In this document: piece by piece, positions 46,201-54,234 of the stretch | Layout: each line of letters starts with the position of its first letter | Numbering within the stretch: the stretch's first letter is position 1 | DNA from: Paenibacillus swuensis | Lineage (GTDB): Bacteria > Bacillota > Bacilli > Paenibacillales > DY6 | Assembly (NCBI RefSeq): GCF_001644605.1 | Contig: NZ_CP011388.1 | Coordinates: 1,264,501 to 1,328,500 of the forward strand | Direction: 5' to 3' | Length of the DNA: 64,000 nt | Notes under the pieces: generated by a model | Databases searched by the model: none | What the model saw: the letters and a program-made list of their open reading frames with translations, nothing else | What the model was told of the DNA's origin: nothing | Translations under genes and position numbers: made by a program

Positions 46201-46961
46201 TTCGGCTATCCGCCTCAAAGGCGCAGCTGATTTCCTTCCGCCTGAAGAACGGCACCGGCTCGCCGATGGCGAAAGTATCCTGGAAGTCGGCAGGCGTCTG
46301 GAAGCCCGAACAGTCCGTGCTGGTGCCGGTTGTGGCCAATGATGCCGAATACCGCACCTATGCTTTTCCGATCGGACGCCATGCGAACTGGCAAGGAGAG
46401 ATCGACCAGCTCGTCATCGAGCCGGTTACCGGACACGGCTACAGCGGGGCGATCGAAATCGGCGATATTGCCGTCACAGAGGCCAAGACGCTCGCTTCCT
46501 GGCAGTTCGATTATACCTACGACGCTTTCTATAATCCGGCAAAACCCGGTCTATTCCCGATCGCCGGCGGCGTGATGGAAGCCCGCTTCGAGACGGGGCT
46601 CCCGCGCATCATGTCCCAGAGCTGGTCCGCCTACTTCTTCGCGGAGCCCGGCCAGAAGATCGAGCTTAAAGTGAGGAACGACACGAATATCACCGACTGG
46701 CTGCTGCGTTTCCGCTACAAGTCGAACGTACGGGAAGGCGCCGTCAATCTTTATGATCAGGCACCCTTCTCCGATGCGTTTACCGGTACAGTGCCATTCA
46801 CGATGACGGCCCGTGACGGCGGGTTTACGACCTACACGATCGACCCGGCCATTAATCCGCTGTGGAAAGGCGAGCTTCTGACCATCTATGTGGAAGCGGC
46901 GCATCCGATCGCTAAGCCGGGCAGCTTATATGTGGACTCCATTCGTATCTATCGCGATTGA
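43293..46961 (+). CDS. Very large secreted GH42/GH35-like protein
   Basis: 1222 residues from GTG 43293 (GGGAG 8 bases upstream; the earlier ATG at 43215 overlaps the cre site). A signal peptide covers RTRSSMALLLAVLMAIVIPPP. Residues about 55-115 (HWDMIEHVEGVYNWALFDEGIRNWSSQGKKVTLALATAD) look like the start of a clan GH-A-type TIM barrel of the GH42/GH35 kind. An inserted beta-sandwich (about 150-285, carbohydrate-binding-like) interrupts it before it resumes (PNYFDPLFREKYEKLVSAMAERYANHPGVNRIIVGG, then GRWEEVM and TIYEAGSS as candidate catalytic Glu sites). The second half is a series of beta-sandwich domains. Predicted extracellular glycan hydrolase; family not certain. Confidence 0.65.
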   Translation: MRFSRTRSSMALLLAVLMAIVIPPPKLGAISYQGFSAVPVESLQDHGFVNMARQTYTYESTAGVLRPDISTVEVAAHWDMIEHVEGVYNWALFDEGIRNWSSQGKKVTLALATADNLADVTPEWLFEKYNVRRIIDGQWDDFEQGRNRYTPSSPARLTDDPSRVLAGTRSLAVESDEGGHPGFLSSVYSITPPLSYSVQFDVRALADSTLWVKAVPVDPAAEAIAYSWTLAAGDTGTKTATFHLQGKSGEYKIVWGMDGPGSLVLDHINAVPLASPKVLRIPGFPNYFDPLFREKYEKLVSAMAERYANHPGVNRIIVGGVGRWEEVMLDNDVKGALDPQWLSLGYNKDMYLEHIRWCMELYKKYFPEKQLLIQMAYGLHEQTNRNFIYRRVAQLAVERGIGIKQNGMSQLYDTWDAYTDASYMMNRMRHKPGIPTIYEAGSSIGQNTNEFFGHPISFINRAMLDGVDGLYMFPYDVVSKEVNPYYHYAHEQMGRAVFTKLYSRLGDFSGEQARMTRLVKIRNIWQGLRQYDAPGATPVFTTLNGEKTVMTTSGNSRILFDVDDRQQYNTMYGTTISVDYYDQGNDRFSLSLYHNSDGSWQTLGSVKKTGTGQWKTAVFHDTDWADSPRNSGKDVQNDLIIDDLGDGTEAIRYAEINFVPAGEWREEEAASRLPGSEAEVLTDSLSTEFTVAPGTAVSSVEIPVWTANNEPNSLTGTIYKKIGATFKAVTSKEYFYPADKDWFRIPVPGTLETDTYRIVLDRSVGSVGWYKAADGNLAYRVNRYATEQAARSERTGKVTVERTDSLTAEFESLRPFNGVDVEIEGVKPGTAFNFRLYKKLGTDQWSAAGEEQTFTSVPGKLAGRIHFMPQTEGVYRMELEAPAGDKVQVRTINGQPIVSPLALVRKQAVKMATHPTPETTVHGWTFSERADSGLQGWTMQSGFKQANITEGRLYAELQFGIKSLTSPDQLRLSASKAQLISFRLKNGTGSPMAKVSWKSAGVWKPEQSVLVPVVANDAEYRTYAFPIGRHANWQGEIDQLVIEPVTGHGYSGAIEIGDIAVTEAKTLASWQFDYTYDAFYNPAKPGLFPIAGGVMEARFETGLPRIMSQSWSAYFFAEPGQKIELKVRNDTNITDWLLRFRYKSNVREGAVNLYDQAPFSDAFTGTVPFTMTARDGGFTTYTIDPAINPLWKGELLTIYVEAAHPIAKPGSLYVDSIRIYRD

Positions 46962-47022
46962 ATAAGGCGGCGCATGACGTCGAGTGACACGATATCGTTT
47001 ACTGTAGTTTCTTGAGTGAACT

Positions 47023-47050
47023 AAAGGCTGCCGTTCTTCCGGCAGCCTTT
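47023..47050 (+). terminator. Intrinsic terminator after secreted glycosidase-like gene
   Basis: AAAGGCTGCCG and CGGCAGCCTTT form an 11-bp stem with a 6-base loop, followed by GTTT. It lies 62 bases after the stop and just before the convergent small membrane protein stop. Confidence 0.75.
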
Positions 47051-47052
47051 GT

Positions 47053-47478
47053 TTATGCGCTTCCTCTAAGCCCCGAACTCTTTCTCTTCGTATATATGCC
47101 GAATATGATGAGAATAACGTAAATAACGATGGCTATCGAATCGATTAATGTCCCCGTAAGTGCCGAAATGTCATAATATGCAGTTATCCCCACAACAGTC
47201 AGGAGCCGAACCATCAGAAGCCACACGAATATCCAAGCTGCAAACCGAATGTTCGATTGCATGCTTTGCAAAGACATCATGATAAACATGATGCCAAAGA
47301 CCAGATTTTCCGCGGTGATGATGTGCCAAACATAAATGAATACGATTCGCGTATCCATCATGATCCCGTGATTCTGGAGCGACGGTAGGACAGCGGATTG
47401 CCCGTTCCAAGCGTGCGTGACGGCAAACAGCAACGCAAGAATGCCAGCAATGAAATAATAAATATTTCTAACCTTCAT
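47053..47478 (-). CDS. Small four-helix membrane protein linked to MerR
   Basis: About 141 residues. Hydrophobic segments: YYFIAGILALLFAVTHAWNG, ENLVFGIMFIMMSLQ, FAAWIFVWLLMVRLLTVVGITAYY, and IAIVIYVILIIFGIY. The ATG at 47478 overlaps the end of the MerR gene by 11 bases, so it is co-translated with it. A ribosome site for this start lies within the MerR coding end. Function unknown. Confidence 0.78.
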   Translation of the reverse strand: MKVRNIYYFIAGILALLFAVTHAWNGQSAVLPSLQNHGIMMDTRIVFIYVWHIITAENLVFGIMFIMMSLQSMQSNIRFAAWIFVWLLMVRLLTVVGITAYYDISALTGTLIDSIAIVIYVILIIFGIYTKRKSSGLRGSA

Positions 47479-47941
47479 CTTCACCACACTCCTCTTCTGA
47501 TCGTTTCGGATTTTGCTTTTGAACAGACGGATACATCGCTCTAACATACTCTTTCAGCCGCTGGTCGCTTTCATGATTAAAGTTCCGGAGCGTTTCGACT
47601 GCTATGTCGAGCAACTGACTTACCTTCTCCAGATGGGCAATTTTCTTGCTGATTTCAGCATTTTTGGCTTCTATGAATACGGCAATCTCCTGACAAACTA
47701 CAGGGTCTATATTCTCCTTCCTGTGAGTCCCGAAATTCCCCTTAATCTCATCAAGAGTAAAATCGGCATCTTGCATAATCTGAATATTCATCAAATTGAT
47801 AAGGTCGTTCTTCGTATATCTGCGATACCGGTTGTCGTCCCGGGCTGGCGATACGATTCCAATTCGGTCATAGTACCGGAGCGTATCTTTAGAAATCCCG
47901 AGAATTTGAGAAACCTCTTGTATAGAATAGTATATTTTCAT
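47468..47941 (-). CDS. MerR-family transcriptional regulator
   Basis: 157 residues. The MerR HTH is YYSIQEVSQILGISKDTLRYYDRIGIVSPARDDNRYRRYTKNDL, followed by a coiled-coil dimer region. No Cys cluster for metal sensing was seen, so it is a MerR of the drug- or signal-binding or unassigned type. It is overlapped by the membrane protein gene and probably regulates this two-gene operon. Confidence 0.9.
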   Translation of the reverse strand: MKIYYSIQEVSQILGISKDTLRYYDRIGIVSPARDDNRYRRYTKNDLINLMNIQIMQDADFTLDEIKGNFGTHRKENIDPVVCQEIAVFIEAKNAEISKKIAHLEKVSQLLDIAVETLRNFNHESDQRLKEYVRAMYPSVQKQNPKRSEEECGEDEG

Positions 47942-48067
47942 GAATCCAAAATAACATTGGAGCGAACTTCAATGTCAAGTCCTTTTTTATTGTTTAACTG
48001 GCAAAATCGTGCTGGAAGGTAAAAATACTACTCTACGAAAAGAACCCGTACCCCGCTAAACTATTTA

Positions 48068-48081
48068 TGTAATCGTTTGCA
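48068..48081. promoter_or_regulatory. cre-like CcpA site upstream of two-repeat secreted protein
   Basis: TGTAATCGTTTGCA; read on the minus strand TGCAAACGATTACA, again a full match to TGNAARCGNWWNCA. It lies between a plausible -35 (TTTATG) and -10 (CATAAT), 17 bases apart, so repression would be direct. Confidence 0.65.
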
Positions 48082-48114
48082 ATTATCATAATATGAGGAG
48101 TGTGGTATTCATTC

Positions 48115-49689
48115 ATGCACGGAAAACTGGGAATCTCCCGCAAAACAAGGGCAGGCGGCTTTCGGATCACGTATTTGACGTTGGTTCTAGTCCTGCTGGT
48201 AACCGCGAGTCTGACGGGGATCGGCTCAGCCTCGCCCCCTGTGAGAATTGAAATTAATGATACCGCGATTAATTTCCTATCATCTCCGATTCGGGAAGGA
48301 AAAGAGTTGTACGTACCGATGAATGAGTATCTTAACGCCCTGCAGGCCGTCTATGTACACAATGAATATACGTCCACCATCAAGATCAGAAAGAACGGCA
48401 GAACCGCGCAGTTCACGCTCGGCAGAACAACCGCACTGAAGAACGGCGTGCCCCATTATCTTCCCGCTCCCGTAACGGAAACCGGGGGCAAGATTATGAT
48501 TCCGTTCCAGTTCGTTACCGAAGCGCTGGGCGGGACAGTAACGGCTGACGCAGGCAAATCCGTATTCCGGGTGTCCATCGAGCATCTTCCGGACGTGCCC
48601 CCGGTTGATCCGAATGACGAGCCATACGGCGGCGGCACCGACCCGGTCTATGATTCGATCTTTACGCCGAAGATCGGAAACTGGAAGATTGAAGATGAAG
48701 TGTACACAACAGACGGAACGACCAACGGCTCCACGGTGACGCGCGAAGAAGGCGTCCTTGCCGACTTCTCCTTCGAAGTCACGGTTCGCATGCTGAACGA
48801 CAACGGCGACCCGAACAATTGGGCGGGCCTCAATTTCCGCAAAATGAACGGATCCGGTTATCCGTGGGACGACGGATATTTGCTGTATATTTCGGCAACA
48901 GGCAATGTCGTCGTGTTCAAAGCCGGTGAAGGACCGATTGCAAGCAAACCGCTGGGTAGAAACATTACCGAACAAGATTTACGCTTAAAAATTTCTATGA
49001 TCGGTCCTGATTTGAATATTTACACAGACGGCGGAACTGAGCCTTTCCTGTCCCTATCGGACAGCAGCTTCACCGAAGGCTATATCGGACTCGGCTCCAC
49101 ACAGGCCGTCGTCCAGTTCAAAGATATTGTGATCACCGAGAACCCAGAAGGCCCGGGACCTGCGCATGTCTTCACACCGAAGATCGGCGAATGGAGCATA
49201 GAGAACGAAGTCTACACGACGGACGGAGTGACGAACGGTTCCGTGGCTACGCGCGAGGAAAGCTTGCTCGGCGACTTCGCCATCGAGGCTACAATTCGCA
49301 TGACCGATGCGAAGGGAGATCTGAACAACTGGGCTGGCTTTAATTTACGCAAAGCGAACGCATCCGCCTTACCGTGGGATGACGGCTATCTCGTCATCGC
49401 AACGGGAACCGGTAATCTCCTCGTGCTGAAGCCCGGCTCCGGCGTTCTTGCCGGCAAGGAGCTTGGCACAAGCATCACAGAGCAGGATCTTCATCTGAAG
49501 GTTGCGATGGTCGGTTCCGATATGAACATTTATGTGAACGGCGGGGCCGAGCCTTTCCTTACCTTATCCGACAGCAGCTTCACGGAAGGCTATGTCGGAC
49601 TCGCATCCACGCAAGCCACGGTTCAATTCAAGGACATTGCGGTAAGCAACGACCCGAACGGCGGCAATGTTGAGCCCGCAGCGCCATAA
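48115..49689 (+). CDS. Secreted protein: copper-amine-oxidase-N-like domain plus two tandem beta-sandwich repeats
   Basis: About 524 residues (GAGGAG lies 14 bases before this ATG; a GTG 15 bases earlier is too close to that site). A signal peptide covers about residues 20-45 (YLTLVLVLLVTASLTG). A Cu_amine_oxidN1-like domain follows (YVPMNEYLNALQ ... MIPFQFVTEALGGTV). Then two copies of a ~165-residue module occur; each begins FTPKIGNWKIEDEVYTTDG / FTPKIGEWSIENEVYTTDG and ends SLSDSSFTEGYIGLGSTQA / TLSDSSFTEGYVGLASTQA. The modules resemble DUF1080/LamG-type glycan-binding beta-sandwiches. Predicted cell-surface or secreted glycan binder. Confidence 0.75.
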   Translation: MHGKLGISRKTRAGGFRITYLTLVLVLLVTASLTGIGSASPPVRIEINDTAINFLSSPIREGKELYVPMNEYLNALQAVYVHNEYTSTIKIRKNGRTAQFTLGRTTALKNGVPHYLPAPVTETGGKIMIPFQFVTEALGGTVTADAGKSVFRVSIEHLPDVPPVDPNDEPYGGGTDPVYDSIFTPKIGNWKIEDEVYTTDGTTNGSTVTREEGVLADFSFEVTVRMLNDNGDPNNWAGLNFRKMNGSGYPWDDGYLLYISATGNVVVFKAGEGPIASKPLGRNITEQDLRLKISMIGPDLNIYTDGGTEPFLSLSDSSFTEGYIGLGSTQAVVQFKDIVITENPEGPGPAHVFTPKIGEWSIENEVYTTDGVTNGSVATREESLLGDFAIEATIRMTDAKGDLNNWAGFNLRKANASALPWDDGYLVIATGTGNLLVLKPGSGVLAGKELGTSITEQDLHLKVAMVGSDMNIYVNGGAEPFLTLSDSSFTEGYVGLASTQATVQFKDIAVSNDPNGGNVEPAAP

Positions 49690-49717
49690 TGAGGAACTTT
49701 ATATCAAGGAGGCAAAC

Positions 49718-52700
49718 ATGAAAGAGATCAGGCCCGCATCCCGCTATCTTACAAGAATAATCAGCCTATTGACGATTCTGGCATTGCTCGCCGCCATCGT
49801 CCCAACCGTTACCCTCCATGCAGCGAAGGGTTCCATGAAGGTCAGCGTCGACGGTACCTTGCTTGAAGACGAAGCCGTTAAAGAAGTAAACGGTCTGACT
49901 CATGCCGATGTGTCCGTATATGCGCGCAGCCTGAACATACCGTTTACGTATGACGCGCTAATGAACCAGGTCAGTATCGGCGACGCGCAGATATTTGCCG
50001 AGCATATCGGCGGTAAATATTATGCGCCGGTCAACCAGCTTGCGGAGGCAACCCATGCTCTTGAAGTGAAGACCGATGCCAAGAAGGATCTGGTCAGCGT
50101 CATCTATGCGCCGTCGAACAAGACGATCTCGGCAGGCAACATCCTGTTCGATGCGCTGACCGAACCTTTCGAGCGCTATGGCTCCGATAATATGGTTAAT
50201 ATCGTTCCCGCTGTTCCATCAAGCGGCGTCTTCCGTGACGGCCTGTTCATTCACCCGCCGATTCCTCCCGCCGCGCAGGATCCGGAGGATGAAGCGCCGT
50301 TGCCTTATCATGCTGCCGTCTACCAGGTGGATCTGACTGCATATAGCGAGAACGATCCGCTTGTTCTCGATTTCTATACCGGCATCATCGACAATGCGAA
50401 GCCTCAGGGCATCCGCTTCTTCGTAAAAGTGAACGATACGGAAATCTTCACGATCACGAGGAAGGAAACGTCTTGGATTCATCATATTCTGGACGTTTCG
50501 GCCTTCGCCGGGCAGAGCGTCAAGCTAGAATTCGCTACAGCTCCGGACCCGGTCTCGGATTACGGCTGGGCCATCTTCGCGGAACCCCGGATTGTTCTCG
50601 CCGGAACGAATGCAGCCCCGGCTGACTGGAGCGGTCCTCCAGCAGACTGGCAGACATCCGGTGCGATTCAGACCGGTTCGGGCAAGTGGAATCTGAAGGC
50701 CGGTGAAAGTCGCGTCATCTCCGCTCCGCTTGAAGTGCTGAATGGCTATGTCGAGTTGAAAGGCACGACCGGCTCGGCTACGCCCGCACTGAAAGCATCG
50801 GGCACTCTGATCGCCGACGGCCAGGATAAATCGACACAATCATTCGACGTCGTTGCCATACCAGCGGAAGCGGGTACTTTCCGCTATATGATTCCTTTCA
50901 ACTTCGACGACGTATCCACCGGAACGACCCCATCGAGGGTGAAATTTACGCTGACCTTCACTGCGGGTTCAACCGCTGAGGTTACCAATTTTGCCATTCT
51001 GAGGAATATGGGCATTCTGAACCTGAAGGCCGCCGCACCGTCCGGCAAACGTCTGTATGCCGACCGCGCCTGGAGTTACAAGGCCGTATTTACCAATAAC
51101 GGTCTGGGCCGCATTGATTCCAACGACAAGCTGGCCGTTGAACTCGTGCAGAACGGCCGGAGTGAGATCAAGCCCATTTCTCTGCTGAACCCCGATAAAG
51201 AAATCTCTCTTAAGTGGGATCTGCCGCCTGCAAGCCCCGGCGATCAGGAGCTGGTACTCAATGTCATGAGAAATGGCGTTCGTACCGAGCTCAAGCGTAC
51301 GAGGGTCTCGATTCTGCCATCCTATAACGTGAACGAGCGGAATCCGTCCCGAATTGATACGATTGCTAATGACAAGCTGACGGTTGCCATTTACAAGAAG
51401 GACGGCAAAGCGGTGGAAGGACATTTGTACAAGAAAACGACAGGCGGACAGAAGCTGCTTGGCACGCTTCCTTTCGGCAGATTGTGGCTGGAGGGATCGG
51501 CTCAGACGCCGATCGAGGGGCTAAGCACTACGGCCAAGACCGACTCTTCCGTAACGATGAAGCTTAAGGACAAGCGCGGCGATGTTGAAGTCGTCTGGTC
51601 CGTCGTAAACGACCGCGTCCTGATGTCGCAGCGTTTCACAGCAGCAGACGACGCCAAGCTGAAAGTATTCGACGGCCCTTCCTTCCTGGCCGGTGACGGT
51701 TCCTTCGGCGGCGCCAAAGACAGCGCCATCTTCCCGGGCGTCGACTATCTTGATCAGGAGAAATCGTCGAATACGATCGCGGTGCTGCCTCCTTTCCATG
51801 AAAGATCGGTGCCGCATCCTTACAAGATTACGATTCCTGCTGCTACGATCGAGAACGACAACGATATCATGACGTTCATCTGGAATCCCATGCTCGAATG
51901 GACCCGTGGACAACTGCACCCTTCCGTCCTGTTCGACTCACCGAATCGGGAAGGCTATGAGCATTCGATCGTCGGCATGTTCGCGCCATCCATACCTTAT
52001 TGGGTGAATGAGAACAAGACCCACGCGATCAACGCATTCCCGTTGACCAAAGGCGCCGAGATTAAGCTCGATGCCGAGCTTCGCGTCTCGAGGGGCGATC
52101 ATGCGCTCGAGGGTGTGACGGATTATGTGAAAGAGAAAGGCTTGCCTGACATTCCGGAGCCTGCTCCGCGCTCGAACGAAGAGCAATTCAAGCTTACGCT
52201 TAACGGTCTGGAGAAGGAGAAACGCGGCAAGGACGGATGGATTTCATTCATCGGCTTCTCGCAAGCGAAATCCGTCGAACTTGGTCTGCTTCAGAATCTG
52301 CAGACGATGCGCAGCGTGCTGGATGAATCCGATGCGGCGCGGGCCCAAAAAATTCTGGATAACATCAACAAGCCCGCACCAAATATCGAGTGGAGCTATA
52401 CCGACTCCTACTGGCTGCGTCAGGACCGCGACGTGATCGACGATTTATATAAAATCTCAGAACGTCGAACGCAGGATTTAAAAAACAGCCAGCAGCCGAA
52501 CGGCAACTGGAATTTCGTGCCCAACCGCACGACGGCGCCATTCGGTAAGGAAGGCGATCAGACGATGGGCACGACAGCGCCTTTCGTGCTGCAGGCTATT
52601 AAATCGGCTAAGATGACAGGCAGCGAAGAAGCCTGGCAGGTAGCCTCCAAAGGGCTTGATGCCATCGCCGCCTTTACCAAACCGACCGGTGCCGGCCCCT

Positions 52701-53485
52701 GGGAGCTTCCGTTGTTCGGCGCCGAATCTTTCGCAAGCGGTCTGGCTTTGCTGGCCGCCGTGGAAGCCTATGAGTACAAGAAAGATCCGAAGCATCTCGA
52801 GTTGGTCGTTCATCTTGCTGAAACCGGGCTGCCTTTCATCTACCTGTGGCAGATTCCCGACCGGAAGCACTCCCTCTACGGCTCCGTTGCTTCTTTCTCG
52901 GCAACAAACTGGAGAGACGGCTGGTGGGGCCGCCATGTACAGTGGAACGGGCTCGTCATCTCTGACGGCTTGAAGCAGCTTGCGAAATATGATCAGTCCA
53001 TTGACTGGAACAAGCTGGCCGACGGCATCATCTGGGAGGGAACACGCCAGGCGGCAACGACGAAGCGTGAAGGACGGTTTCCCGACAATGTCGACGTCGC
53101 GCTCGACAAGCCGGTGATTCAGAACATCTGGCCTGAATGGCTGCTCGCCAATATGCAGTATGATACTGCCGCCATCTCGCCGCACTGGGCGGCAAAGGAA
53201 TTCGGCGACATCCGAGTCGTATCCGGCGTTCAGATCGACTCGGTCGAGAAGACCGATACCGGGCTGAAGGTCGGCATCACGGGCCTCCGCCGCGGCGTCA
53301 GCTATACCGCTGTTCAGACCGATACGTCATTTACTTCCTACAAAATCAACGGACAGACATTCACCCTCCATCAGGGTCTCTTGAGCGGGGAAGTGCAAGG
53401 CGTGCGCGCGGGGCGCAATATGACCGGCTACATATTTAAAGTCGCGCATTCCGCTCCGGAAGCCACACTGGAATTGCTGAAGTAA
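49718..53485 (+). CDS. Very large secreted polysaccharide-processing protein, no named family
   Basis: 1255 residues from ATG 49718 (AAGGAGG 5 bases upstream; 28 bases after the previous gene, so same operon). A signal peptide is followed by a Cu_amine_oxidN1-like domain (VSVDGTLLEDEAVKEVNGLTHAD ...). Middle region: a beta-sandwich with VYQVDLTAYSENDPLVLDF and several further beta domains. C-terminal third (about 900-1200): helical, with GDQTMGTTAPFVLQAIKSAKM, NWRDGWWGRHVQWNGLVISDGL and repeated Trp-rich segments, the look of an (alpha/alpha)6 barrel of polysaccharide lyases or unsaturated glucuronyl hydrolases. The catalytic family was not recognised. Confidence 0.65.
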   Translation: MKEIRPASRYLTRIISLLTILALLAAIVPTVTLHAAKGSMKVSVDGTLLEDEAVKEVNGLTHADVSVYARSLNIPFTYDALMNQVSIGDAQIFAEHIGGKYYAPVNQLAEATHALEVKTDAKKDLVSVIYAPSNKTISAGNILFDALTEPFERYGSDNMVNIVPAVPSSGVFRDGLFIHPPIPPAAQDPEDEAPLPYHAAVYQVDLTAYSENDPLVLDFYTGIIDNAKPQGIRFFVKVNDTEIFTITRKETSWIHHILDVSAFAGQSVKLEFATAPDPVSDYGWAIFAEPRIVLAGTNAAPADWSGPPADWQTSGAIQTGSGKWNLKAGESRVISAPLEVLNGYVELKGTTGSATPALKASGTLIADGQDKSTQSFDVVAIPAEAGTFRYMIPFNFDDVSTGTTPSRVKFTLTFTAGSTAEVTNFAILRNMGILNLKAAAPSGKRLYADRAWSYKAVFTNNGLGRIDSNDKLAVELVQNGRSEIKPISLLNPDKEISLKWDLPPASPGDQELVLNVMRNGVRTELKRTRVSILPSYNVNERNPSRIDTIANDKLTVAIYKKDGKAVEGHLYKKTTGGQKLLGTLPFGRLWLEGSAQTPIEGLSTTAKTDSSVTMKLKDKRGDVEVVWSVVNDRVLMSQRFTAADDAKLKVFDGPSFLAGDGSFGGAKDSAIFPGVDYLDQEKSSNTIAVLPPFHERSVPHPYKITIPAATIENDNDIMTFIWNPMLEWTRGQLHPSVLFDSPNREGYEHSIVGMFAPSIPYWVNENKTHAINAFPLTKGAEIKLDAELRVSRGDHALEGVTDYVKEKGLPDIPEPAPRSNEEQFKLTLNGLEKEKRGKDGWISFIGFSQAKSVELGLLQNLQTMRSVLDESDAARAQKILDNINKPAPNIEWSYTDSYWLRQDRDVIDDLYKISERRTQDLKNSQQPNGNWNFVPNRTTAPFGKEGDQTMGTTAPFVLQAIKSAKMTGSEEAWQVASKGLDAIAAFTKPTGAGPWELPLFGAESFASGLALLAAVEAYEYKKDPKHLELVVHLAETGLPFIYLWQIPDRKHSLYGSVASFSATNWRDGWWGRHVQWNGLVISDGLKQLAKYDQSIDWNKLADGIIWEGTRQAATTKREGRFPDNVDVALDKPVIQNIWPEWLLANMQYDTAAISPHWAAKEFGDIRVVSGVQIDSVEKTDTGLKVGITGLRRGVSYTAVQTDTSFTSYKINGQTFTLHQGLLSGEVQGVRAGRNMTGYIFKVAHSAPEATLELLK

Positions 53486-53522
53486 TTCGGAGAACCGAGT
53501 AGGCTGTCCTATAAGTGATATG

Positions 53523-53580
53523 CTCCTCATACGATAATCAGGCGAATAATTAACCTGGTTACCGTAGGGGAGTTTTTATT
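53523..53580 (+). terminator. Intrinsic terminator after large secreted protein gene
   Basis: A long imperfect hairpin: CTCCTCATACG with CGTAGGGGAG at the base, and TAATCAGG with CCTGGTTA (one G-U) around a loop of about 11 bases, followed by TTTTTATTT. It begins 37 bases after the stop and ends the polysaccharide operon. Confidence 0.75.
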
Positions 53581-53674
53581 TCGAATATCTCAATGAAACA
53601 AAATCCTAGTGCATCCGAAATACGTAAACTAGGCTCTTGTACAATCCGATAATTCAACATTTCCATTAAATAAA

Positions 53675-53720
53675 AAATAGAGGAGGTCAGTTCATATAAT
53701 GAACTAACCATCCTCTATTT
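53675..53720 (-). terminator. Strong inverted repeat just outside the transposon tip; terminator on minus strand
   Basis: Outer arms AAATAGAGGA / TCCTCTATTT and inner arms AGTTCAT / ATGAACT with a 3-base loop form a long hairpin. On the minus strand it is followed by a T-rich tail (ATTTTTTATTTAAT). It would stop transcription leaving the transposon towards the host genes. It lies 15 bases left of the proposed element end, so it is host sequence there, possibly part of the insertion target. Confidence 0.65.
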
Positions 53721-53734
53721 ACGTTAATAGAAAC

Positions 53735-53890
53735 TGATTCATTACAATAAAGTATTGTTCCCGATATCCTTGATATCACTAACTTTTTTGACTTCCCTTT
53801 ATCACCAAAATTACAAAAAAGTGTTGTTCTAATTGAAATTAAATAGCCGGATTGCTGAATGTTCAATTACAATAAAGTTTTGTTTTCGAA
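53735..53890. repeat. Candidate Tn7-like transposon end with three spaced TnsB-site repeats
   Basis: Three related copies in the same orientation: TTACAATAAAGTATTGTTC (53742), TTACAAAAAAGTGTTGTTC (53811) and TTACAATAAAGTTTTGTTTT (53867), starts 69 and 56 bases apart. The first and last are similar over about 55 bases. The core ACAATAAAGT resembles the TnsB site of E. coli Tn7 as I recall it, whose left end also has three separated sites. Tn7 has 9 bases between tip and ACAAT; here 9 bases back is TGATTCATT at 53735, the proposed tip, with GAAAC as the possible 5-base target duplicate. The following AT-rich stretch to 54143 holds no gene. Confidence 0.65.
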
Positions 53891-54143
53891 GATGTTGGTT
53901 TCACTGGCTTTTTCAACTAAATTATTCCACATCCAACATTTTTCACTAGTAATGATTATTACGGTCGCTGCGTTATCAATTCTACTGCAAGGGAATAGAA
54001 ACCTCGTCTGCCACTGCTTTCGACTTGATTTCAAAAAATTCACGACATGTAACGTTATTGTTTTATGTGCGTACTGAACTAACTCATAATCAAAATCGAT
54101 CCAACTCCGATTATTAATACTCTAGGCCCGTATCAGAAACGTA

Positions 54144-54193
54144 GGTATCCACAGTCTGATCGCCTTTTTCAAAGTGTCCAATCTATGGATACC
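54144..54193. repeat. Inverted repeat inside transposon end region
   Basis: GGTATCCACAG (54144-54154) and CTATGGATACC (54183-54193) pair over 11 bases with one mismatch around a 28-base loop. No T-run follows. It lies between the TnsB-type sites and the end of the ABC ATPase gene. It may be a terminator-like structure or a relic; no role is proven. Confidence 0.45.
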
Positions 54194-54234
54194 CGTTTAT
54201 GTTGCGGTACTTCTTTAACAATTCTCTCCTAGTC

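Noticed and set aside
53859-54077. 72-residue plus-strand ORF in the transposon end
   Set aside because: Starts inside a TnsB-type repeat, no ribosome site, composition of noncoding DNA.
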